Below are positions 42,737 through 51,887 of a stretch of 64,000 nucleotides of DNA, one piece after another. The translations under genes were made by a program, and so were the position numbers. The stretch's first letter is position 1, and each line of letters opens with the position of its first letter. The stretch spans positions 45,066,062 through 45,130,061 of the forward strand of contig CM064505.1 in the NCBI GenBank assembly GCA_032716605.1, read 5' to 3'. This DNA comes from Paralithodes platypus. Lineage: Eukaryota > Arthropoda > Malacostraca > Decapoda > Lithodidae. The notes beneath the pieces were generated by a model that had not been told where the DNA came from, searched no databases, and was given only the letters and a program-made list of their open reading frames with translations.

Positions 42737-43600
42737 TGTTTTTAGATATGTTGCAACTGGCAACTCTGCGCCAACGTAAACAACTCGAATCGCTGCTCCT
42801 TAACCCGGCAAGCGCGATAGGCCTCACGGAAGGCTTCCTATAGGGAACGCGATAGGCCTCACGGAAGCAAGACCATAAAAAAAGCCTTCCATAAAAAAAA
42901 GGGCCTATCAAAACAAAGGAATTTGTCTCTAGGTGAGATAATTCCCCTCCAGTACTCATCCATGTAAATCTCACCCACCCCCCTCCCCTCCTTCCCCACC
43001 TTATTCCCCCCTCCCTCCCCTCCTCAATTATCACCTATTTTTCTCTTATTATCATCATTTATCGGTTATTTTTCTCTCCCGCGATAATGTAGCACAAGTG
43101 GGTTGCAGAAAAGATCGTTATGCAACACCCAGACACCGGCCCACACCGCCCCGCTCGTCTCAGTTACCTCACAGACAGCGAGAGAGGAGGGCTGCCTGTG
43201 GCTCTCTCTCTCCTGAGATTATGACCGGGTGGCCAATATCTTCGTTTTTCACCACCCAAATGCTTTTCCCACTTATTTTAGCACTCTTGAAGGTTCATAT
43301 ATACATCATATATGTAAAATAAAAGCATACCGATAACAAATAATGCTCTATATTGTAAATATAACGAATTCTGTCAGAATCCAAGGCTAGAAATGCACAA
43401 ATAACTACCCTAGCCCCTAGGTCTATTTAGCGCTTGTCAGGTTAATGCCTATTTCTCGTGTTTATCAGTGTCCTACCCACCCCACAATCCACTTGCGGAA
43501 ACAGTAAGACCCAAAGAACTGTTCATCACATAATTAATTACATACAATTGGAATTTGCCGTATGTTGTACCTAAAAAAAGTGAAGGCATTTCCAGCCCCT
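42737..43600. other. Intergenic sequence, no gene seen
   Basis: It contains a short direct repeat GCGATAGGCCTCACGGAAG (42815 and about 42849), T/C-rich runs near 42980-43025, and no recognisable coding motif. Confidence 0.55.
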
Positions 43601-43704
43601 CCTGTTCAAATGTTATCTTTTCTGCGCATGCGTAGTACCTTCCTAGTGATTAACAACCTTAGCTGGCACCTTGCTCCACAAGTTTCGTTCACCTCCAACA
43701 CACC

Positions 43705-46035
43705 ATGGAACGACAAGAAATTCTTACCCTTCTAGACACCCAGCGGAAATTTGTCAACGATTCCATGGACCGCATGCAAAAACAGTTTATGGGCTCGATA
43801 AAGGACGCAGATAAACGAATCAACGACGTAATCACCAGCTTGGAATACACCCAGTCCAGGCTGGATGAGTCTCTTCACGACCTATCAACGATACATCAAC
43901 TTACTGATGAAAACAAAAGACTGAGGACACAATTACCCAAAACCGGATTGACTACTTGGATGACCAGAGCAGACGCAACAACTTACACTTCTCTGGTGTG
44001 CCTGAACTTCCTGGTGAGAACTGGGAACAGAGCCAGCGAAAAATTGAAACCGCACTTCGTAGTAAAATGGATCAACTATCACCGAATTTGACCGTGTTCA
44101 CCGAATCACCAAGTTGGCAGGATCACCGGCGAAAGACCCCGTTATATTGATCATATTGTCGCCAAATTTGCAAAATTCCCGGAACGAGATGAAGTCTACC
44201 GCAACCGTAGGAAGCTGAAGGGAACGAACATCTTCATTAACGAGGACTTGTGCCCGGCTACTCAGGAGATTCGCCGTGGCCAACTTGATGCTAATTATGA
44301 GGCAAGAAGAAATGGAAAAAGCGCTTACTTCAATTACCGTACTCTGGTTGTGAGGGCGGATCAGGAGCTCGATTAGAACTGGGTGAAGAGATACCGAACT
44401 GGGAACGTGTGTGTGTGTGGGTGGGGGGGAGGGGGGGGGGGGAGGGAGAGAGAGAGAGAGAGAGAGAGATCGGTACTACTGCCATAATCCACCCCAATGT
44501 ACCACCGCCCCGACCACCTCAACAGACCATCGAATTCGCTCCACTCCTCCCCCATCCCCCAGAACCTCCACTACCCAGCAACCCCCAGGACCCTTCCACC
44601 TTTACCTAGGATACCCTCTACTCAAACTCAACACCCATCACCCACCACAACCACAGCGCCGCCAGTCCCCCATCTCCCTACCGCCGCCGCCCCACCACCA
44701 GGTGGATCATACCGGTCTCCCTACAGACAACGAATTGACATCACTGCCACAGCGTCTCCAGAGGGATGCTAACTACGAGGCAGCAGGTGGCTCTCGCCGG
44801 TCCTCACCTGCGCTAGACAAACACCAGCGGGAATGGAGACAACCAAAAGATACACAGATATATAAATAGCTGTTCTTCTTATAAATGCTCATTATATGTT
44901 AAATTTGCAAGATGGAGGATTATGATGCTCTTCCTTTCGCAAATCTTAATGATGAAGATTTAATATTGCATATTAATAACAATTTAGTTAATACAAATGC
45001 TAATATTCCCATGAATATCCTTGAAACTCTATGCTTTAACCCAGTCACCTATAATGATGATCAATTTAACGGTAATATAGACCATGATAATTACCTAATA
45101 AATTCTCTAAACTATAATAATCCATCTTGCAAATACTTCTTCCCGGGTTCACCAGATTCACATTTCCAGGATATCCCAGATAATACTTTTTCACTATTAT
45201 GTTACATCATCAACAGTGTACCACTTCATTTTGATGCATTTCATGATAAATTTTTGTTGCCTCTTACCCATGAGTTTGATGTACTTAAGGCTTATGCGAA
45301 ACCAAACTAACCGATGAAATTGAACACCTCTACAAACTAGCTAATTACAATATGATAACTAATAACTTATCACGCCACAGTGGTGGGTTAGCAATATACC
45401 TAAGAACTGGATATAAGTATTTAGTGAGAAATGATTTAACCATTCAACATCATAATATTGAAATGTTATTTATAGAAATATAAAACAGTCACAATAACAA
45501 CATTATAGTAGGCGTCATATATAGACGACCTCATACAGATTTCCGCCATTTCCTTCAGAAATTTAATGACATAATATCTACAATAAGTGATGAGGACAAG
45601 AAGTGTTATCTCGCTGGTGATTTTAACATTAATTTATTAAAATACAAAGATGCACAAACTTTTTCTGAATTTATATCTACATGCTATTCAAAATTATTCT
45701 TCAATACAATTGATAAACCAACTCGAGTAACTCATTCTTCAGCCACAATAATTGATCATATTTGGTCGAACAATTACAACCAAACTATTTTTAGTGGAAT
45801 AATATATAATATAATAACTGATCATTGTCCAGTGTTTACGGTTTTCTCTTCTGACGTGAGTCTTAAAACTCCTACTGAAAATAAAGACGAAATTATAACT
45901 TACAGGGACTTTAGTGAAGATAACATAAATAACTTTAAACTTTGTATGAATGTAGTATCATGGGAGCTAGTTTATTATTCTAAAAATCCCAACGTAATAT
46001 ATAGTAATTTTATGTTGATTTTTAACGCTTGTATA
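43705..46035 (+). pseudogene. LINE with ORF1 and AP endonuclease but no reverse transcriptase
   Basis: The ATG at 43705 starts an ORF1-like protein: a coiled-coil-like N-terminus, then (after a frameshift near 43950) DDQSRRNNLHFSGVPELPGE, and in a further frame IVAKFAKFPERDEVYRNRRK, LKGTNIFINEDLCPATQEIR, ending at 44376. These are the conserved blocks of L1/L2-type ORF1 C-terminal domains. After a (GT)n/(GA)n tract (44405-44470) and a Pro-rich region, ATG 44912 opens ORF2 with an APE-type endonuclease: NINSVPLHFD-like start, GGLAIYLRTG, GVIYRRPHTDF, CYLAGDFNINLL, SATIIDHIWSN and ITDHCPVF. A frameshift near 45290 and a stop at about 45481 break it. The copy ends in (TA)n before any reverse-transcriptase motif, which is the reverse of ordinary 5' truncation. 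Confidence 0.88.
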
Positions 46036-46049
46036 TATATATATATACC

Positions 46050-46116
<67 letters not shown>

Positions 46117-46125
46117 ATACAAATA
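46028..46125. repeat. (TA)n with a TACCGGTA interruption
   Basis: Alternating TA interrupted once by CCGG near 46048. It replaces the reverse-transcriptase part of the preceding LINE. Confidence 0.95.
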
Positions 46126-46323
46126 AGTTTATAAAGAGGTGGGTCTCAGGGGGCGTGTTTTTAGCTTAAATAAGATCTCTGCAACCTGCACTGTAAAACT
46201 AATAGGTGTGAAAACGTTAATTAAGGTGCCCATAATACTCTACCCATTTAAAGGTAGGCTATATATTGGCGGTAATAGACCCACCATATACCAATTAGAA
46301 CTATACCCAATACTAAGCTGTGT

Positions 46324-46707
46324 ATTAAGGGAGCCCACCTCGCTTTATGTCTCTTTCTCTCCCTCTCTCTTTGGCTTGTATCCATTCGGCCCTATTCAGC
46401 CTACTATTTTAAGACGTTTACCCCATCCAGGTGTCAATATTTTCCTGGCGAGCGGTAGCGAGCCAGCATATACATTTTTTTTTTTACAGCAAGCTAAATG
46501 TGTACATTTTTCGATAGAAAAATGTCTCCGGCGAAGCCGGATTTATCCATCCAATGCTGGCTCGCTATCGCTCGCCAGGAAGAAATCGACACCTGGATGG
46601 GGATAAACGTCTTAAAACAGTTGGCTGAATGGGGCCGAATGGATACAAGCCAGAGAAAGAGAGAAAAGGAGAGAGAGATAACAAAGAACGGTGACCCCCC
46701 CCCTTAA
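46324..46707. mobile_element. Family B2 element, complete, TTAA ends
   Basis: TTAAGGGAGCCCACCTCGC and GGTGACCCCCCCCCTTAA bound 384 bp. Inverted core arms flank TTTTTCGATAGAAAAATGTC and GGCGAAGCC. The interior also has (CT)n on the left arm matching (GA)n on the right arm, so almost the whole element can fold. Confidence 0.93.
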
Positions 46708-46811
46708 TTAGTCTCAAGAAACCAGATTCCAAAGTATTGGTAAGGTCATAATATACATAATTGTGAAAGTTGATAGTATAATAATAGTGTGTAGTATACC
46801 AAGTCAAAGGG

Positions 46812-47148
46812 TTGAGGGGAGGTATTTAGTTTTTGCCCTAGAACTCCATCAGCTTAAAATTACACCCCCTTGACCCCCTTTCAAGATAAATTTGTGCATT
46901 TTTCGGTAGAAAGATGTACCGGCCGAAGGCCGGTTCCTCTCAAATTACAGGCTCGCTATCGCTCGCCAGGAAAAAATCGACACCTAAATGGCACGAAAGT
47001 TCTTAAAATTTACAGATATGGGGCGAAAGTTCTTAAAATCGCCAAAATAAAGGATTCGAGCGTCTTACAATCTAAAAAGCAATGGGACTAAACATGAGAG
47101 AGAAAGAGGTCCAGAAAAAAATCCCTCAAGTTGGACATCTCCCCTCAA
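46812..47148 (-). mobile_element. Family B element, ends TTGA/TCAA
   Basis: TTGAGGGGAGGTATTTAG and CATCTCCCCTCAA are inverted. The interior on minus has the standard GTTTAGTCCCATTG start and the core GGCGAGCGATAGCGAGCC. The target TTAA has one mutation at each end or an alternative target was used. Confidence 0.87.
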
Positions 47149-47189
47149 GAAGGACCTATGTTATTCAGAGGGTTTATTCAGACCGTATT

Positions 47190-47296
47190 TACCCCCTTGG
47201 AGTCCTAGAGCTTGATCATAAGCTAAGGAAAATCGTCAAAATGGTAACCAGAATATCCTGAACATTATTACGTCATGGGGGTGCTGAAGGGGTTAA
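47190..47296. mobile_element. Family A-related right part
   Basis: AAGCTAAGGAAAATCGTC, TAACCAGAATAT and GTCATGGGGGTGCTGAAGGGG-TTAA (47293-47296) resemble the divergent A copy at 61482, not the CACCGG type. Confidence 0.6.
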
Positions 47297-47344
47297 CTGG
47301 TAACAAAAAGTGTAGTTTGGTATATTTAGTTAGTTTATTATAAT

Positions 47345-47635
47345 GACGTATAATATAATATAGGGGGGTATAGAAAACTGGGTTATATAATATAGGGGGG
47401 TATAGAAAACTGGGTTATAGAAAACTGGGTTATAGAAAACTGGGTTATAGAAAACTGGGTTATAGAAAACTGGGTTATATAATATAGGGGGGTATAGAAA
47501 ACTGGGTTATAGAAAACTGGGTTATAGAAAACTGGGTTATATAATATAGGGGGGTATAGAAAACTGGGTTATAGAAAACTGGGTTATAGAAAACTGGGTT
47601 ATATAATATAGGGGGGTATAGAAAACTGGGTTGAG
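47345..47635 (+). repeat. Minisatellite of TATAGAAAACTGGGT units
   Basis: 15 bp units alternate with a longer unit carrying TATATAATATAGGGGGG. Several composite blocks (one long unit followed by three or four short units) are repeated, giving a higher-order pattern. Confidence 0.95.
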
Positions 47636-47718
47636 CTGTAGCTTAGGTTGAGTTCTAGTACTACACAGTTACCTATAAATCCTAAGTGGTTATAGTATTA
47701 GTATGGAGTTATAAATGC

Positions 47719-48045
47719 TTAAGGGGAGGTTTTTAGTGCGTTTCCTTGACTTTCATCAAGCTTGAAATTAGACCCCCTTTCAAGATAAATTTGTACATTT
47801 TTCGGTAGAAAAATGTCCCGGCCGAAGGCCGGTTCCTCTTAAATTACAGGCTCGCTATCGCTCGCCAGGAAAAAATTGACACCTAAATGGGACGACAGGT
47901 CTTAAAAGTGACATAAATGGGGTGAAAGTTCTTAAAATTGCCAAACTAATGGGGCGAACGTCTTAAAATCTCAAAAGCCATGGGGCTAAACATGAGGGAG
48001 AAAGGGGTAAAGAAAAAAATCTCTCAAGTGGAAATCTCCCCTTAA
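47719..48045 (-). mobile_element. Family B element, complete, TTAA ends
   Basis: TTAAGGGGAGGTTTTTAGTG and GGAAATCTCCCCTTAA bound 327 bp. It includes CAAGATAAATTTGTACATTT, TTCGGTAGAAAAATG, GGCCGAAGGCC and GGCTCGCTATCGCTCGCC. Confidence 0.93.
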
Positions 48046-48130
48046 GCTACTACAAAATATTTAATGTTTGCTAGAGTCTAAGAACTCACGTAAAAATATA
48101 CTGTATTTCCATACTTGTGGCAAATCCAGA

Positions 48131-48511
48131 TTAAGGGGAGACAGACCGTTTTTTCTGGACCCCCTTCTCCCTAATGTTTAGCCCCACTAGTTTTGAGATT
48201 TTAAGACGTTGGTTCCATTAGTTTGGTGATTTTATGACCTTTCACACCATTTCTTTGTCAATATTAGGACCCTTCGTGCCATTTAGGTGTCGATTTTTTC
48301 CTAGCGAGCGACAGCGAGCCTGTAATTTTAGGAGGAATCGGCCTTTGGCCAAGAAATTTGTCTACAAAATTGTTTACAAATCTATCTTGAAGGGGGTTCT
48401 AGGGGGGGTGTTTCTAAGTTTGATGGAGGTCTAGCGAAAAAAACTAAGAAACAAAGGAATAAATGAATTAATAAACCAAAAAGAAAAAAACCCCGGTCCG
48501 TCTCACCTTAA
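48131..48511 (+). mobile_element. Family B element, complete, TTAA ends
   Basis: TTAAGGGGAGACAGACCG and CGGTCCGTCTCACCTTAA give an inverted end of about 18 bp. The interior has all B landmarks in plus orientation, ending GATGGAGGTCTAGCG and AACTAAGAAAC. Confidence 0.93.
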
Positions 48512-48624
48512 GTGTTAATTTATTGTGCTTAAGAGTACATTGCAAGCGTTTTATAGCTAATTGTGTATGTGTCAAATATCAATGTTAACAGTTTTAACTT
48601 CCTGCAGGTGAAGGTATTGAGGGA

Positions 48625-49070
48625 CAAGCCTTTATAACGGCACCTCGTAGCTACTTTCTCCTTTTCCTATTTTCTGAAGTTAGCCAGAATCTCCCATGTG
48701 GTTAAATTGACCACTTGCGAGTGTTGGTCTATAAGGAAGATGGAGCTGTGGCACCCTCAATATTTAGCAGAATTATCAGCTAAAATACGGTCATAATACA
48801 TATATAAATACATAAAATACGGTCATAATACATATATAAATACATAAAATACGGTCATAATACATATATAAATACATAAAATACGGTCATAATACATATA
48901 TAAATACATAAAATACGGTCATAATACATATATAAATACATAAAACCAAATTTATCATGTTTTATCCATTAGGAACCCACATTATTATTACATTTTTCAT
49001 TAATATCGATGTTTACGGGTCCAACTTCCTTATAGCCCGAAACTAGCAAGTGGTCAATTGGACAAAGGAC
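48625..49070. repeat. 32 bp minisatellite between inverted arms
   Basis: ACATAAAATACGGTCATAAT plus ACATATATAAAT is repeated five times without change (about 48783-48942). It is enclosed by TTGACCACTTGCGAGT...TATAAGGAAG (48708-48743) and its inverted counterpart (49026-49064). The left part (48625-48680) is an inverted scrap of the 14026 repeat. Confidence 0.8.
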
Positions 49071-49154
49071 GGGGATAGGCCAAGACCCACAGGTGTTTAG
49101 GAGCTCACCTATTGTCTTCCTCCCCTACACTACCACGCACAACCTACAGGTGTT

Positions 49155-50151
49155 TTAAGAGGGGATAGGCCGGTTTTCTGGACCACTTTCTCCCTCATGT
49201 TTAGCCCCATTAGTTTTCAGATGTTAAGATGTTTGACCCATTATTTAGTCGATTTTAAGACCTTTCGCCCAATTTTGTCGTCAATATTTAGACCTTTCGT
49301 GCTATTTACTATGGGTTTCAGAGGCCATGTTACATCGTTTTTCGGGAATAACTTCTTAACAAACAGTTGGATCAGTATGATATTTTGACACAGGTTTTTT
49401 CACACCGTGCCCTAATTTTCGTCAATATAGTGCATTACCAAAAGTGTATAATTAAGCCACTTGTCCCTGTGTCATGAGGTTAAAGTCACACATTAATGAC
49501 ACAGAAACGAACAAGGCTACCGTGGCTTACTTGTGAGAACCACCAAACCATTATTGCTCCTCCATCAAACACGGTAGTTATCACCCATCACCCAACCCTG
49601 CTATTGCCTTTAAATTCTAGTTATCTGTCAATATCAAATATAAATATACAAAAGTATGTTTTTTGTTTGTATATTTATATTTTGATATTGACAGATAACT
49701 TGAATTTAAAGGTGATAGTAGGGTTGGGTGGTGGGTGATAACTATATACCGTGTTTGATGGAGGAACAATAATGGTTTGGTGGTTCTCACAAGTAAGCCA
49801 CGGTAGCCTTGTTCGTTTCTGTGTCATTAATGTGTGACTTTAACCTCATGACACAGGGACAAGTGGCTTAATTATACACTTTTGGTAATGCACTATATTG
49901 ACGAAAATTAGGGCACGGTGTGAAAAAACCTGTGTCAAAATATCATACTGATCCAACTGTTTGTTAAGAAGTTATTTCCGAAAAACGATGTAACACGGCC
50001 TCTGAAACCCATATATTTTTTCCCTGGCGAACGATAGTGAGGCTGTAATGTTGGAAGAACCGGCTTTCGGCCGGGTAATTTTTCTACCGAAAAATTTACA
50101 AATTAATCTAGAAGGGGGATCTAATGGATGTTTTATGTTTAATTTGATGGA
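49155..50151 (+). mobile_element. Family B element split by a palindromic insertion
   Basis: Left half 49155-49309 (TTAAGAGGGGATAGGCCGG to TCGTGCTATTTAC) and right half about 50014-50151 (TATTTTTTCCCTGGCGAACG to TTTGATGGAGGTCTAGG). The missing middle is replaced by the palindrome at 49310-50013. The right terminus is missing where the 5.6 kb transposon begins. Confidence 0.87.
49310..50013. mobile_element. 0.7 kb near-perfect palindrome (foldback element), TA borders
   Basis: The left arm (49310 to about 49652) and right arm (about 49667 to 50013) are reverse complements over about 340 bp with only scattered mismatches and a few small indels. The loop is about 14 bases. Ends are TA-TGGGTTTCAGAGGCC and GGCCTCTGAAACCCA-TA. 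No protein is encoded. The high arm identity implies recent origin or ongoing homogenisation. Confidence 0.93.
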
Positions 50152-50205
50152 GGTCTAGGAGTCCATGAGCCAAGACCCGAATTTTGGGATATCGGTACCA
50201 CCCGG
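50152..50205 (+). repeat. Left terminal inverted repeat of the 5.6 kb transposon
   Basis: AGTCCATGAGCCA, a 15 base spacer, then GATATCGGTACCACC and GGGGTGACTAA. The spacer is 5 bases in the right copy. Confidence 0.8.
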
Positions 50206-50412
50206 GGTGACTAATTCTCTTAGGTGTTTTTAGCTTGCTACATGTCTCTAGTTTATGTTTTGATATGATAGCCCTTGCACATTGGTAGCTTAATGGTCGT
50301 TATCACTTCTTGAATAGACATACCCTACCGAAAATTCCGAAATTTTTTAAAATGTCAAATTTGGGGACAGGAATGCCTAAATGTCAACAAAATGCATATA
50401 GTAATTGTCACA

Positions 50413-50418
50413 TTTAAT
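50413..50418 (-). promoter_or_regulatory. Candidate polyadenylation signal (ATTAAA)
   Basis: ATTAAA on the minus strand lies about 70 bases past the TAG stop of the transposon coding region. It is a common variant signal, but short enough to occur by chance. Confidence 0.4.
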
Positions 50419-50486
50419 ACAAGTCCTGTAAATACACACTAAGCATGCCATGGGCTTGTACATACTATTATGGCAAATTACTACTC

Positions 50487-51887
50487 CTAAATATCATCTA
50501 CGTCAGACTCGGAATCTGACTGTTGTGCCACCGGCTCTTCTTCAATAGCCTTGTTCTGACATGTCTGTAACCTGCACATGTCCGTGCATTTTAGACCATT
50601 GCTGAGGCAAGTACACTTAGGGAGTTCGCATGACCGCACACACTTGCAAGACAGTAGCTGCATAACAGCATCTGGTGCTGGTGAGCCTCGCATCCAGTTG
50701 ACGGCAAGCTTACCGTCCTCATCTGTCATCCAACCGCAGTCTGTTGGGTTCGCAACAAATGGCTGGCTCTGAAGACTTCTCCTCCAGATCGCAGCCTGGT
50801 AGTTTGCACGCAGTGCATGCATGAAGAGGCAGTCCTCACAAGGAGGGAGTTGACTTGACTCTACCTCTCCACGTCTTGCACAGAACAGCTCATACCGAAG
50901 CTTGTTTACCTTAGTTGTGTGGGTAGATGGTAGGTACATGTGGCAGGTGATTTCCTGTAGCTTCTCAAAGAGTTCAGGAGACACTTCCCATGAGCGTCCA
51001 AGTTCGTGAAAAGCATGCTGGTATGTCTTGTCCATCTTCACCTGCTTGAGTGTCGTCATCTTCCCTCGGCCAGCGAATGCACTGACGGTATCACAGCCTG
51101 TAAAGGCATGCATACCAATCAATGAATCACACACGCTGCCTCCCAGTGTGCGGCTCAGTGTGGTGATATCCAGGAATCTTGTCCGGTTCTTCGTCCCGCA
51201 CTTCTGGAACAGATGGGATGGGATCTTGTGGCACATGCCAAGACACAACACCATGACGTCTGTATCTTCTGCAGTGATGATGACAGACTTGTTCCCAGAT
51301 TCTGCTGCATGAAGTGCATGGAGAAGAAGGCGTGTGTCTGCTTCTTCTTGAGTTGACTTAAGCTCAGGAGCCTCTTCCCACTGCTCTTTGGTGATCTTGA
51401 AGCAGCGCTGCTCACATGTGACATACAGCTCCTTGTCCTTGAGCTTCTCCCTGTGCTGTGGTGCCTTCCATTCTTCTACCAAGAACTTGATAAGACTTGC
51501 CTTGTTGGAGGAACTACCGAGTAACTTTCTCCACTGCTGGATGTTGTGCCCAGGTTGAATGTTCTTGAAATGAATTCCTGTGCCTGCACTTCTTTTGGCT
51601 CGTTCTGCATCCTTGATGGATGTCTCCTTGTAGATATCAAACACAACATCAATGCGCCTGCTCTTAGCACCTTCATGAACAGCGTGACTCAGTGCTGTAC
51701 CTGCAAGCTGTGAAAAAGTTTTGTCGTTTCCCTTCAGTTTGTGGACCAGGCTCATCCCATCAATTATGGTAGCAGAGGGCTCGGGTATCACTTCTGCAGG
51801 AGAAACATTCCTCTCTAACTCCTTTGCGAGGGCAGCCTTGTTGGTCTTGCGGAGAGACCCATCACCGCTGGCAAGTGCCCAAGGCAA
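50487..51887 (-). CDS. Transposon protein, C-terminal part: FEN1/XPG-like (PIN) nuclease plus CXC motif
   Basis: This 466-residue frame is the C-terminal third of the transposon's coding region. Residues 40-275 look like a FEN1/XPG-type PIN nuclease. TIIDGMSL (D43) and VVFDIYKETSIKDAERAKR (D84) resemble the N-region. TQEEADTRLLLHA (E181, E182, D184) and IITAEDTDVMVL (D208, D210) resemble the acidic I-region. LIGMHAFTGCDTVSAFAGRGK (D266) resembles the helical GxGxK step that follows. Residues 413-445 have CKC-x3-C-x4-CTC and GLKCTDMC-x4-C spacing, like a single Tesmin/TSO1 CXC repeat, a DNA-binding zinc motif. The real start is not the first Met: the frame continues from the preceding one through a frameshift near 51885. 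Family motifs are my reading; no search was possible. Confidence 0.8.
   Translation of the reverse strand: MPWALASGDGSLRKTNKAALAKELERNVSPAEVIPEPSATIIDGMSLVHKLKGNDKTFSQLAGTALSHAVHEGAKSRRIDVVFDIYKETSIKDAERAKRSAGTGIHFKNIQPGHNIQQWRKLLGSSSNKASLIKFLVEEWKAPQHREKLKDKELYVTCEQRCFKITKEQWEEAPELKSTQEEADTRLLLHALHAAESGNKSVIITAEDTDVMVLCLGMCHKIPSHLFQKCGTKNRTRFLDITTLSRTLGGSVCDSLIGMHAFTGCDTVSAFAGRGKMTTLKQVKMDKTYQHAFHELGRSWEVSPELFEKLQEITCHMYLPSTHTTKVNKLRYELFCARRGEVESSQLPPCEDCLFMHALRANYQAAIWRRSLQSQPFVANPTDCGWMTDEDGKLAVNWMRGSPAPDAVMQLLSCKCVRSCELPKCTCLSNGLKCTDMCRLQTCQNKAIEEEPVAQQSDSESDVDDI

Noticed and set aside
49496..49738. 80-residue frame inside the palindrome
   Set aside because: It lies across the loop of the inverted repeat and has no motif.
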